Positions 1 through 12,050 of a stretch of 64,000 nucleotides of DNA are shown here, in pieces. Below the pieces are notes generated by a model. It saw nothing but the letters and a program-made list of their open reading frames with translations, searched no databases and was not told where the DNA came from. Positions within the stretch are counted from its first letter, which is position 1, and the number at the start of each line of letters is the position of its first letter. Source of the DNA: Paramecium octaurelia (taxonomy: Eukaryota; Ciliophora; Oligohymenophorea; Peniculida; Parameciidae); the NCBI GenBank assembly GCA_905182995.1, contig CAJJDP010000015.1:496001-560000 (forward strand). The letters are read 5' to 3'. The position numbers were made by a program, and so were the translations under genes.

Positions 1-2941
1 ATCTAGTACATCAATTCAAATTCATTTACTGTTAGCGATAAGAAGGTATTCTTAAAAATTAAAAAAATAGTTTTCATTTCCAGCAAATGAAATTCTTGAA
101 TGGGAAACCTTATAAATAACCTTGCCACCAGAAGTGTATCAGTTCTTACTGTTTATGAAAACCTAGTGCAGCAATGGTATCATCGTTTACACAAACGAAT
201 AAATATAAGGTTTGTTAGATGATAGTAAAGTAATCATGTATAGATAGATATATTTAAAATAGTAAAAATTAATTAGAATTATTTTAAAAATTGATAGACA
301 AAGGATGGATTTCAAAAACAACAAGATTATTTAATGATATTGCAATTAACTTTTATTCATTATCAGTAAAGAAATTAACTTATGAAAATTTGGTTTGGAT
401 TATTAGATCCATTAAAAGAGACCTAATCACTCCAACCGAAAGATTAGTGCAAAGCAGAATCAAAGAATGTTATGGCTTAAAGTACAATAGAGTTGAATGG
501 GAACATATTATGAATTAGTTAAAATCTCAAAAACACTAAATCAAATTCCGTTCTTCCAATGGAAAATTAATAGAATTGCCATTACTCCAGGTCAAGAACA
601 TCAAGGATCCCTTAATATAAGAGGAAACATATGGGATTTATATTTATTAATAAAATTGGATTGTTGAGGATGAATTTCAACCAGAATTAGATAAAAAATA
701 GGAGTGGACTATATTTATAGAGTTTTTGATGGACTTTTTTGCTAAAACAAATGCTCAAAACAACAAAATCTTAAAAGGAGGTAGATATGGCTGTGCCTAA
801 TTCATTAAGTTATTGGGACCAAAGAAATTAAGAGATTTATCTCTTGGTAGATTGACACTTTATGTCTAAATGGCAGTTAATAAGAATTATATTCGGTATA
901 ATAAAACTATTCTAATACAAGAAAGCAGAGAAAAGTCAGAACATACAACTGATAGTTCTGTTGATGGGGATCCTTAAATTAAAATTAGAGTAAAAGAACT
1001 ATAAGAGTAATTGATAGAGTTGCTATTGGAAAATCCTGATGGGTATGATGTTATAATTAATTAAGAGTGTATCGTTGGCATAAATACCTACATTGTTAAA
1101 AGAAAGAGTCAATTTTGAATTGAATTTGATTGAATTAGGTTTTCCAAAACTAAAGAACTTTATAGAGAGTGTTAAGGATGTGATTTCTATTGAAAATAGT
1201 GGTAGGAATAATTTTATTGCTAAATTAAATTATTCCAAGTTACCAAAAAAATTTTAAAGTAATTTTCTATTATAAAATATTTAGAACTTAAATAAAGTGA
1301 GTCATTTAACCAAAAATATATTTATACCGTCTTATAAATGATTAAAAGTATTTTAAGTAAACATAAATATGGAATCAGCATTAATCAATTATACTATGAC
1401 TTATCTTAGTAATTAGGAGAATGGTTTAATTATTAAAGATTTCAATGCTAAAGCTTTTTCTAGTTTTTGTAGAATTATGCTGAAAATATTCTAGTGATTG
1501 TTTGTCAAAAAGGAAATCAATACTTAATTTATGAAAGGGATTTAAGATTTCTACCACCTCCACAACCACAACCAGCTTAGGATATTAATGATCAATAATT
1601 TGAATACATTTTAAGCGAAGCTTTTTAATGTAGTTTAGGTTTATCAATACCACAATCTAGTTTCTCTAGTAGTTGGCTTGGAAAGGTTGGAGATTCTTAA
1701 ATACGATAAAAGTCACCTCCTCGAATTGAAGATTCTCATTAAGAAATTAAAGATAATCTAAAATTCATTGATGAATTATTGGGTATTATCATTCATTAAG
1801 TTTAGGAAACGAAAATAAATAAAATGATACTTATTCTATTTAAGATTGGTCTGAAAAGTCCATGAATCCTTTGGGAATGATTAGTTCTATTAATTATGGC
1901 CATAGTGAAATTTAAGATTTTGATCTAACTAAAGAGTTGCAATTCCCAATCTAGTAATAACAATAACAACAACAACAACAATAATAATAACAACAATAAT
2001 AATAATAACAACAACAACAACAATAATAATAACAACAATAATAATAATAACAACAATAATAATAATAATAATAATAATAACAATAATAACAATAACAATA
2101 ACAATAACAATAACAATAACAATAACAATAACAATAACAATAACAATAACAATAACAATAACAATAACAATAACAATAACAATAACAATAACAATAACAA
2201 TAACAATAACAATAACAATAACAATAACAATAACAATAACAATAACAATAACAATAACAATAACAATAACAATAACAATAACAATAACAATAACAATAAC
2301 AATAACAATAACAATAACAATAACAATAACAATAACAATAACAATAACAATAACAATAACAATAACAATAACAATAACAATAACAATAACAATAACAATA
2401 ACAATAACAATAACAATAACAATAACAATAACAATAACAATAACAATAACAATAACAATAACAATAACAATAACAATAACAATAACAATAACAATAACAA
2501 TAACAATAACAATAACAATAACAATAACAATAACAATAACAATAACAATAACAATAACAATAACAATAACAATAACAATAACAATAACAATAACAATAAC
2601 AATAACAATAACAATAACAATAACAATAACAATAACAATAACAATAACAATAACAATAACAATAACAATAACAATAACAATAACAATAACAATAACAATA
2701 ACAATAACAATAACAATAACAATAACAATAACAATAACAATAACAATAACAATAACAATAACAATAACAATAACAATAACAATAACAATAACAATAACAA
2801 TAACAATAACAATAACAATAACAATAACAATAACAATAACAATAACAATAACAATAACAATAACAATAACAATAACAATAACAATAACAATAACAATAGC
2901 AATAACAATAACAATAAAATTAAGATATTAAAAAAAAATGA
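1..2941 (+). CDS. LOTUS/OST-HTH domain protein with giant polyglutamine tail (5' partial)
   Basis: The frame is open from base 1 to TGA at 2939-2941 (938 codons including the stop after splicing), so the start lies upstream. Five introns fit: 46-70, 210-243, 1043-1067, 1329-1348 and 1783-1805. After the third intron the protein reads VSLAQIPTLLKERVNFELNL followed by IELGFPKLKNFIES, which is the signature of an OST-HTH/LOTUS winged helix (MARF1, TDRD5, Oskar family). A second, weaker copy follows (ILSKHKYGISINQLYYDLSQ). LOTUS domains bind RNA/G-quadruplexes or DEAD-box helicases, so a post-transcriptional or germline role is an inference. The last third is 322 consecutive Gln. ATG 219 is an alternative start in the same late frame, but the upstream exon (LPPEVYQFLLFMKTQC) reads as a natural continuation, so I treat the gene as truncated by the window edge. 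Confidence 0.6.
1952..2917 (+). repeat. CAA/TAA/TAG glutamine tract, mostly perfect (CAATAA)n
   Basis: This stretch is 966 bases, every codon of which is CAA, TAA or TAG, so it encodes 322 Gln without interruption in the ciliate code. From about 2090 onward it is an almost perfect CAATAA hexamer array of roughly 138 units, with a single TAG variant near 2897. The first 140 bases are mixed CAA/TAA codons and look like the older seed. The array is read inside the LOTUS gene and ends 24 bases before its stop codon. The array length may be compressed or expanded by assembly. Confidence 0.95.
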
Positions 2942-3062
2942 AAGCTTTTTATTTTGTTAAATTTTGAATTTATACTAATTTTTTAAAGGATCTTACTTTT
3001 AAAATTAATAGGGATGTATCATAATTTAATAATTTCCATTATAAAATTTTCATACTTTATTT

Positions 3063-4318
3063 TCATTTCAAATCATTCATCAATTTTAATATTTTTTTTT
3101 TCAGTTAAAATTCCAAATATTGATCTATTTCTTTTTCTAAACATATTTATATGATTTATTAGATTTTTTGAAATACCTTCATTTCATTACAATTAAATTT
3201 TGATAATTCATAGGCTAATAATATTTTATAAGCACAAGCAATCTATTCATTTTATAATATTTTTAATTAAGTGTTCCATTTTTCTTATATTTTTAGCTGA
3301 AAGGATATCTATCTTTAAGCAAGTTGATCAATTTGATTTCCTATTTGTTGCATCTATTATTCATTTAATTATTAATGATGTTAAAAATGAATTTCCTTAA
3401 TTTATTCAATAAGATCATCTAATTTAGTGTCCTAATCAGATTCGTTCAAGATTCCAATACTTTGAATTTAAAAGATTGTAAATATATTTCTTTAATTTTG
3501 AGTCAATATCAATTTATAAATCTCTTTAAGTTAAATATAGAATGGATGATCTTAAGCAATATTGAATCTGTTATCTAACCATGTTTCTATATGTAATTCT
3601 TATTATTGATAAAAATCTTGATAAAATTCTAGAATAGAATTTAAGCAATTTATTCTTTTATCTTCATCAAAAATTAACTCATCATTTATGAGTTCCTAAG
3701 TTTCTATATAAATATATCTAAGCAATAGAATAAAGGACATACTTTTTCTTGAAATTTTCTAATAAATCTATTATAAGACCCAAGGAATTGGTTTAATTTA
3801 GATTATCTATTAAATCTTTAATTTAACTTATTTTTTTATATTAAGAAATCCAACTTACAATAGTATTTCTCGCATCTTAAATATCTTTAACTCTATTTAA
3901 TTAGAATTGTTTTTAATTTAGAAATTTATAATTCACAAAGTGAATTTACGCTATTTCTACCCTTATTGGAATAATATTAAATTTTTGATCATCTAAACGA
4001 ATATATATATTATTTGAACATAAATTTCCATGAGTAATTTTTTGGACAAATAATTATTTTAAATATTGCAAAATTCTATTAGCAATCATTATTACTTATC
4101 CAATATAGATTCTAAGATATTGTGATTTCTAATTAATAAATGATATTTACTGTTAATTCAATTAGCTCTTCTAAGCAAATATATTCATCCTATGGAAGAG
4201 AAATCAGATAATCATTATTACAATTAATAACCTTTTTATACTTTTCAAACTCAAGTATTTTATCTAAATAAGGGAAGTTTTCTTAAGCAATGTATTAAAT
4301 CGTTTGATAATATTCCAT
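3063..4318 (-). CDS. kinase-like protein without visible catalytic motifs, with coiled-coil tail
   Basis: The protein has 402 residues after removal of introns of 22 and 25 nt. Residues around 75-100 read QYLKQLFVQKITHGNLCSNN, which aligns with the catalytic loop of protein kinases (HRDLKxxN), but HRD has become HGN. No glycine-rich loop, VAIK lysine or DFG is visible, so it is probably a pseudokinase C-lobe or a degenerate paralogue. The second half is Q/K/E-rich and predicted helical, with QQLNEQQMQQIGNQIDQLAQ. ATG 4318 lies 71 bp downstream of the copine stop on the same strand. The kinase relationship is an inference from one motif; the coding frame itself is well supported. Confidence 0.55.
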
Positions 4319-4389
4319 CCAAATGTATCGAATAACCTTCTTTATAAAAATTATTTTATAATTAATTGAGAATTAAAGAATAAATTCAT

Positions 4390-6005
4390 TCATTTTTTTT
4401 TAGTCTTATAGAGTACTAATTGTTTTGGTAATTCATCTAATAGTTCCTTAGCCAATTCGCCTTGGTCATTCTTAACTTTATTGTAATGAACATATTTAAC
4501 TAAATCCCTTTCTGCTTATCTTCCAAGAGTATCCCATAATCCATTGTTTCCATCCAATTTATCCATGGCTTTCAAGTCGGCCGAGTCTCCAATGCCAACA
4601 ATAATAAGAGATAAAGGAAGATTTCCTGCATCGACTATAGACATAATTGTCTAATCCTCATCCATATACTTTCCATCTGTTAGAATCAATAATACGAAGT
4701 ATTGGTTTCCATTTGCATTTAAATCCTCTTGTGCCCATTTCATCACCTATCTAATCATAGGATTAAAACAAGTCGGACCATCTAATTTAATGTTCTTAAC
4801 TGAGAATTCATATATTCTTCTGATATCCTCTAAACTCTATGCTTCTCCTTACAATGGAAAGCAGTGTTTATTATAATTTTATAAATATCTTGGTACTCCT
4901 CCAAACCCATACATAGGAACCTTTTTGTCGCTATCATAATCCATCAGTATTTTTGCTACTTATTCTATTGCTTGTAAGTATTGACTTTCCTTTGTAATTG
5001 AATGTAATGATTCATTGTTGTATGGGTTTTTATTGCTCTCAGTAAAATCAATTGCAATAATCAAAGCTAATTAAGTTCCCTATTCTATTAATATATGGAT
5101 GAAATATACATACAGATAAAATTATAAAACTGCCCTTCAATATCATATTCAAATTAATCAATCATTGATCTTCCTATAATCTCATTATTGAGGTTGGTGA
5201 TATTAAATAAACACACATTTTTATCTATTTGATATTTCCAGAATTCAAATTCACCAAGACTTTATTAATTAAATCCTTCATGTTGAATCACTATAAGAAT
5301 TATATAATTTATTACCTTCACAAAATATAGATTGCAATGGATCGTTATCACAAAGAATTTCAAAGGAAGTCTCAATTTTTTTCCAATTCAATTATGATGA
5401 TTTAGGTTTGGCTTCAGTTTATAGAATTACCTATTTATTTGGTATCTTTTTATATAAAATCAATGACAAGGACTATTGTTCTTTAAAAAGACTGAGTAAG
5501 GACTAAAATAGAGAATTATTTAGTTATAAGTAAATCTAAAGACATTTAATGAATATATACGTCGAACTTGATTTTCTAGATATTTTCTTGGCTCCTTTCT
5601 GTTTTGAACGAAATCATTCCATTCCTCTGATTCATTAAATCGGATAAATAAAAAACTCTTTGTTTATCTCCTAATATTTCACCCAAATTCGCTTAGCATT
5701 ATCCTATCATACTACATCAAACATACCTATAAATTATTAACCTAAATAGAGATCGAATTTTAAAGGCTGAACCATTTCGAACAAATATTTGAGACCATAA
5801 AATTTAAACATTACATGATGATCATTAGAATAATTCTATTCTTTAATATTCATAGTACATCAATTACTTTGAATTCTTAAAAAACCCCATCAGGATCCTT
5901 AGTAAATACAATTAATTAATAGCTTTATCCATAACGTAGTCCATTTAATTGTTTACAATAAACTTAAATATTAATCGAATAGCCTGGCTGATTTGATTAA
6001 TACAT
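4390..6005 (-). CDS. copine (two C2 domains plus copine/vWA domain)
   Basis: The protein has 496 residues after removal of five introns (23, 23, 25, 25 and 29 nt). C2A and C2B occupy about residues 5-240; C2B reads KQVILQTEAKPKSSQLNWKK. The copine domain starts with QLALIIAIDFTESN, which carries the DFTxSN form of the MIDAS metal site. It continues through MYGFGGVPRYL, LDGPTCFNPMIRQVMKWA and QYFVLLILTDGKYMDE to SLIIVGIGDSADLKAMDKLD. Copines bind membranes in a Ca2+-dependent way and act as scaffolds at the plasma membrane. Length is close to the family norm (about 530-550). The start MYQSNQPGYSIN is the first in-frame ATG ahead of the C2A strands. Confidence 0.88.
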
Positions 6006-6661
6006 AATTTAAATACTAATTATTTTAATCGATCGAAAATATCAAGCTTCTCATGAACTTACACATCTATATTATATCATGTATATATAATAATATAAAT
6101 CATACTGGAATAGATATTCATATCAGATTATAAATTAATTCAAATTTAGAATGCAATTTTATAGGTCTTTTATGAATAAATAATAATAATCATAATTTAT
6201 TAAATATTAATGTTCAAAATTAAGGTATATTTTAGTTATTGTTTATTAGGCTGAACAAAAAATAAACTTTATTAATTTGAAAATAGGTAACTCTTTACAT
6301 CCTTAAATTATGTTAAGAAAATCATGCAATTAAGGTACTTGATTAAGAAAATTAATAATATGTATGTTAATACTAATAATTAATAATAAAATACATAAAA
6401 ACCTAAGATATTGATAAAGCAAGTGATCATTTCATAAAAAACTTATGATTTTAAAAGTAGTTAATAAGTATTCGCATCAAACTACCATAAAATATACTTT
6501 AACTGTCATTTTATAATTACAAAATTTTGTTAAGAATGTCTAAAATTATCACAGTTTCCCAAACAGAACTCTATGAGTTGAAGATAAAATGATTATTTTA
6601 TACGATTGTGATTGAGATATTACAATCAATTATTATATTTATTTAAATTATTATTAAATCA
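6006..6661. other. Intergenic, divergent promoter region
   Basis: This AT-rich spacer of 656 bases lies between the divergent copine and coiled-coil genes. I see no convincing coding frame, RNA gene or repeat. It presumably carries both promoters. Confidence 0.5.
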
Positions 6662-7941
6662 ATGGATCAAATAAAAAATGTTGAATCTTACTTGGATAAT
6701 TTACTTGGAGATTTTTAAGCTACTAAATGCACCAAATATGCTCAATAGTTAGTTTCAAACAAATCATAGAAAATTTTTCAAGAATTAGATTCTCGTTAGT
6801 TATTTATCAATCAAAACCAATAACATTTAGATATGTCGTTTCGGTCCTAAACAGCCTAAATCTCCATTCCATCTAGGTACTATATCAAAAATAGTAAGAA
6901 AGATTGATTGCTTTGGTCAAATTGAAGTGAAAACATTTACAAAGGAAGAAATAGATTCGTTGAGAAAGGAACGAGGTCAGAGAGCATAGATAAAAGTAAG
7001 ACAAATTTAGGAGGCTTAAGAGAAGAGAAAACAAGATTATATAGAATCTTGGAAAAAAACCTAATAAATTTAACACCAGAAACCATTATTTTAATTATTA
7101 CAAGAATAAGAAACTGCCCAGATTAAGTTGTAATAGGAAATAATACAAAAAAAGTTAGATTTAATCAAACAAGAGAGGAGACCTTTAAATAAAATAGACT
7201 TTGAAGAGCATAGAAAAAAGTTTTGTGATTTAATTATTCAGCCAAGAAACAAATCTATTGAATCATAACTATACAACTAAACAAAATCCATAAGTCCTGA
7301 GAAATCTGTTTACTACATAAAAGTAGAACAAGAAAAAAATAAACAAAAATTATTAGAACAAGAAAGAAAAAATCATTTATTGGAATTATAAGAGAAGAAG
7401 AAGAATTTTTCTGAAGAAACTAAAAATAGATTTAAGCCTAAGTTGAGTTTAGATAAGTAAAATGAACTATTAGAAATATAAAGTAAATTGCATCATAGAT
7501 CTGATTTCTAAAAATATTAAGTTTTAGCTAATAAAGTTAGACAAAAAAAGATTTCCTATTAAATTTAAGACACTGATGAAGATTCTAAATCGTTGAACAC
7601 TTTTTCAAAAAATAAAGACTAGAATACTTCTTACGATATTGCCAGTTAGGATACTCAATTACCAAAGTTTAAACATAAGAGTTTTGTTATTGATACCAAT
7701 ACTCAACAATTAAATTAGAATTATTGGTAGAGAGTAGCTCTAAATAATAATTTATCAGTTAAAGATAAGAACTTACTAATAATAGAAGAAGCCAAAAAGT
7801 ATAAAAAATTATAAATTTAGGTTAGAAGAGTTGGCAAAAAAATAAGAATAATTAGCACGTGTCACAGGTTATGATAGTTTATAAGTGGACAATCTCTTGA
7901 TTAGTTCTATTAAAGCAAAGTTGACAGTTTTGCAAAATTGA
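6662..7941 (+). CDS. Coiled-coil protein, function unknown
   Basis: The protein has 411 residues after removal of two 22-nt introns. It is lysine/glutamine/glutamate-rich, with long predicted helices (for example KEEIDSLRKERGQRAQIKVR and VEQEKNKQKLLEQERKNHLL). It has no signal peptide, membrane helix or enzyme motif. Proteins of this kind are common in ciliates and are often cytoskeletal or basal-body components, but nothing in the sequence proves that. The start ATG (MDQIKNVESYL) opens a continuous frame. The last intron is needed to reach the ending SSIKAKLTVLQN and TGA at 7939-7941. Confidence 0.7.
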
Positions 7942-8341
7942 ATTTTTACTTATTCATAACAATTAAATTGATAATTAAATATTTGATTATTATTGAAGCA
8001 TTAGTTTATCTTTGTAAGTATAATTTTGGGGATTCAAAAAAATATTAATAAAATAAAATCCAAATTATCTATATAATTATTTACTAAGAGTAATTTGTAT
8101 GATTACACTATATATTTATAATAATATCCAGTAATTCTAAGATGATTTCTTCATCAGATTATTTAATTTATTTATTGAATCTTATTTATAGTAAATAAAA
8201 AAGATAGGACATTACATCTTTGTGAGAGAAGGTATAGTTCAAATAATTATATAATGAGTCTAGTGTTAGTAGCGATGTATCTATTTCTTAACAAAAAGCA
8301 AATAATTTTATAATTATTTACATATTATTCTTATATTATAA
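7942..8341. other. Intergenic spacer
   Basis: This 400-base AT-rich spacer precedes the protein kinase gene. Bases from 8072 onward also occur as the start of the second copy at 9387. No gene is recognised. Confidence 0.4.
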
Positions 8342-9385
8342 ATGAATAGAAATGATAAGCAAATTGAACATTACCGTTACAATTCCAAAAAAGGTCGGAT
8401 TGGCAAAGGTTCCTATGCTACAGTTTACAAAGGATTTGATACCAATTTAAATTAAAATGTTGCCATCAAACAAATTTATAAGGCAGATCTCTAAAGTGCA
8501 GGTTCTATTACACTTCAATTATTTTAGATAATGAGTAACATTTATTGAATGAGATTAACATGCTTAAAAGGATTAAAAATCCTAATATAATTGAAATCCT
8601 TGATGTTCTTTAAACGAAGGAGCATTATTATATTATATTAGAATATTGTAATTTTGGAGATTTAGACTCGCTGCTTAAACAGAAGGATAGTATAAAATTA
8701 GATGATCATATAACTTTTTTGTAGGACATCTTAAATGCCTTTACAACATTAATTAGATATGGGATAGCACATAGAGATCTTAAACCAGCAAATATTTTAG
8801 TGCATCAGGAAGGAAAAAGAAGGATTTTTAAATTAGCTGATTTTGGTTATGCAAAGACAATATGCAATTACAATGCATAAATATTAAAGAGCAATCTGGG
8901 AACCCCTGCGTATATGAGTCCTTAATTACTTAAAGAGGAATAATACACAACAAAAAGTGATATTTGGAGTTTTGGAGTAATTTTATATTAAATTATATAC
9001 AATACTTGTATGTATATGAGTTAATTTAGTGCCTTGGGTAGGAAAATCAGAGTATGATTTGATTTAAAAGATTGTTAATATTCCAATAGCATTTCCTTAG
9101 ACACCGAAGATATCAACAGTCTGTTAAGATTTAATAATAAATTGTTTATAAGTTAACGAAGAACAGAGATTAAATTGGGATGACTTATTTAGACATCCAT
9201 ATGTAAGTCATTATTTTGGATAAGTGAATATTCAATAGAACAGTAGTTTGAAAAAGATGTATACTCTAACCCAGTGGCTTAGATAGAAGATTGGATCAGA
9301 GGAAAAAATGGATCAGTTCTTAATTAAATTAAATTTAAAGAATAATTAATGGGAATTAAACAACGAAGAATTCAGTAAGTTAATT
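8072..9385 (+). repeat. First copy of exact 1,314-bp direct duplication (N at 9386)
   Basis: Bases 8072-9385 recur without visible difference at 9387-10700, and the two copies are separated only by a single N at 9386. Sequence left of copy 1 and right of copy 2 is unique. The kinase frame is interrupted at the end of copy 1 and complete only in copy 2. This is the pattern left when two overlapping contig ends are placed side by side with a one-base gap instead of being merged. Confidence 0.95.
8342..9385 (+). pseudogene. Truncated duplicate of the protein kinase gene (probable assembly artefact)
   Basis: This is identical to the first two thirds of the kinase at 9657-11298, including the same two introns. 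It stops at the N without a stop codon, just after the kinase domain. If the duplication is an assembly error, this entry is not a second gene and the locus holds one kinase only. Confidence 0.85.
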
Positions 9386-9386
9386 N

Positions 9387-10700
9387 TATAATTATTTACT
9401 AAGAGTAATTTGTATGATTACACTATATATTTATAATAATATCCAGTAATTCTAAGATGATTTCTTCATCAGATTATTTAATTTATTTATTGAATCTTAT
9501 TTATAGTAAATAAAAAAGATAGGACATTACATCTTTGTGAGAGAAGGTATAGTTCAAATAATTATATAATGAGTCTAGTGTTAGTAGCGATGTATCTATT
9601 TCTTAACAAAAAGCAAATAATTTTATAATTATTTACATATTATTCTTATATTATAAATGAATAGAAATGATAAGCAAATTGAACATTACCGTTACAATTC
9701 CAAAAAAGGTCGGATTGGCAAAGGTTCCTATGCTACAGTTTACAAAGGATTTGATACCAATTTAAATTAAAATGTTGCCATCAAACAAATTTATAAGGCA
9801 GATCTCTAAAGTGCAGGTTCTATTACACTTCAATTATTTTAGATAATGAGTAACATTTATTGAATGAGATTAACATGCTTAAAAGGATTAAAAATCCTAA
9901 TATAATTGAAATCCTTGATGTTCTTTAAACGAAGGAGCATTATTATATTATATTAGAATATTGTAATTTTGGAGATTTAGACTCGCTGCTTAAACAGAAG
10001 GATAGTATAAAATTAGATGATCATATAACTTTTTTGTAGGACATCTTAAATGCCTTTACAACATTAATTAGATATGGGATAGCACATAGAGATCTTAAAC
10101 CAGCAAATATTTTAGTGCATCAGGAAGGAAAAAGAAGGATTTTTAAATTAGCTGATTTTGGTTATGCAAAGACAATATGCAATTACAATGCATAAATATT
10201 AAAGAGCAATCTGGGAACCCCTGCGTATATGAGTCCTTAATTACTTAAAGAGGAATAATACACAACAAAAAGTGATATTTGGAGTTTTGGAGTAATTTTA
10301 TATTAAATTATATACAATACTTGTATGTATATGAGTTAATTTAGTGCCTTGGGTAGGAAAATCAGAGTATGATTTGATTTAAAAGATTGTTAATATTCCA
10401 ATAGCATTTCCTTAGACACCGAAGATATCAACAGTCTGTTAAGATTTAATAATAAATTGTTTATAAGTTAACGAAGAACAGAGATTAAATTGGGATGACT
10501 TATTTAGACATCCATATGTAAGTCATTATTTTGGATAAGTGAATATTCAATAGAACAGTAGTTTGAAAAAGATGTATACTCTAACCCAGTGGCTTAGATA
10601 GAAGATTGGATCAGAGGAAAAAATGGATCAGTTCTTAATTAAATTAAATTTAAAGAATAATTAATGGGAATTAAACAACGAAGAATTCAGTAAGTTAATT
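9387..10700 (+). repeat. Second copy of exact 1,314-bp direct duplication
   Basis: This partner of 8072-9385 lies at a constant offset of 1,315 bases. It runs without a break into the unique 3' part of the kinase gene. Confidence 0.95.
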
Positions 10701-11298
10701 AAGTTAATAATTGGAGATGAAAGCATCAGCAATAATGATATTCATGGGTTATTTTAGGAATGCTAAATTGATGGGAAAGTGTGTTATGAGTAATTTAAAA
10801 ATTGTATATTTAATGGGGATCCAAAGAGGATAAAAATAGTAAGACATTTATCAAATTCTAATATTAAAATACTATCAAAATTGGATGTAGCTTTGACATA
10901 GCACAATATAAAAGAATTATTTGAGTAGTTTGCGACTACTAAGTAAGATACATTGGAAAGACATCAATTTTCAAAAATGATCAAGATGCTTGCACATACT
11001 AATTAATTAACAAATCAAAATGTAAGTATTTTCTATCAATTAAATTTAGATCAAAGAAATAATAGATTTTTTCGATGATAATGGAGATGGTATGATTCAA
11101 TTTTCTGAATTCAATAATGTTTTGAGATATGTTCAATAAATTGAAAGGAACAAAAATAGCGATAATAGTTTGGATACAATAACAGAATTGGATGAAATGT
11201 CATTTATTCAAGATCATAACAATTTCAAGAACGTTAATCAGAAGTTTGAAAGGAGATCAGATTAAAAGATCAGTTTATGCGAATGTGTTAGTTTTTGA
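9657..11298 (+). CDS. Calcium-dependent-type protein kinase with C-terminal EF-hand region
   Basis: The protein has 521 residues after removal of introns of 26, 22 and 28 nt. The kinase domain covers about residues 10-265: GKGSYATVYKG (P-loop), VAIKQ (lysine), AHRDLKPANILV (catalytic loop), ADFGYAK (DFG) and GTPAYMSPQLL (activation/P+1 loop). All catalytic residues are present. The C-terminal half carries a canonical EF-hand loop, DDNGDGMIQFSE, near residue 430, with weaker helical repeats before it. This is the layout of ciliate CDPK-like kinases, in which Ca2+ binding releases autoinhibition. The activation loop resembles ULK/CDPK kinases, so the subfamily is uncertain. The start ATG is the first after the intergenic region and is directly followed by the domain. 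Confidence 0.85.
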
Positions 11299-11494
11299 TT
11301 TTTAATCTCGTTATTAATTAAATAAATAGAATTTTAATGAATAGATCAACAAATTTACATTTTCAAATATAAATAAAATTTAGCTGATCATAACAGTAAA
11401 TTCAAAATTGAATAATTTATGAAATATGAAATGTATTTATATGTTTAGAGAGTGTATAAATAAAAGAAAAAAACATATAATTATAAATTACACA

Positions 11495-12002
11495 TCAAGG
11501 CATTTCAATTTCACCATATTCTAACAATCTATTTTCATAGACTTGATATGATTGTTCATCAATAAACAATTCATAATTCATATATTCTAAGAATTCTTAT
11601 TCCAATTTATTTATTTCCTTAACATTAATTCCTCCAACCTTTGCATAGTACTCATTCTTGTAGTAATCGTCATCTTAAAATTTAATTGCAGTTACAATTG
11701 CCAACAGCAAAAATCTAGAAAAGATATATACAATAAATATACCTATGTATACAATGAGAATTTAATACTAGATTTGCGTGTTTTTCTTAAAGTCTGTCCA
11801 AGTAAATAAGAGCTATGACGAAGCATTGTTCGCTGCAATGTGTGTATTTGCTTATTCTTTGCAAATAATTGTGGATTGAGATTGCTGGAGCTGCTATTGA
11901 ATGAAAGATAGAATTAGATTCTAATTCAAGAGCGTCAGTTTCTTTGATTATTTCATCTAGAATGTTAGAGATAGTCAGGAGGATTGGATTGGACTGCTGC
12001 AT
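11495..12002 (-). CDS. PHO80-like (P/U-type) cyclin
   Basis: The protein has 159 residues with one 28-nt intron at 11715-11742. The single cyclin box reads ISIHNYLQRISKYTHCSEQC, FVIALIYLDRL and HRFLLLAIVTAIKFQDDDYY, then YYAKVGGINVKEINKLEQEF. The run of a tyrosine-rich YYAKVGGI followed by N..E.N.LE..FL is typical of PHO80/cyclin-U proteins, which pair with PHO85/CDK5-like kinases in nutrient and cell-cycle signalling. Length fits the short members of the family. TGA is at 11495-11497 and ATG at 12000-12002. Confidence 0.85.
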
Positions 12003-12050
12003 TAATTTTATATAAACAATAATATTAATAATAAAAATATCCTTTTTTTA

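Noticed and set aside
1925-2914. 329-residue poly-leucine ORF on the minus strand
   Set aside because: It is the antisense reading of the CAA/TAA glutamine tract and has no biological features.
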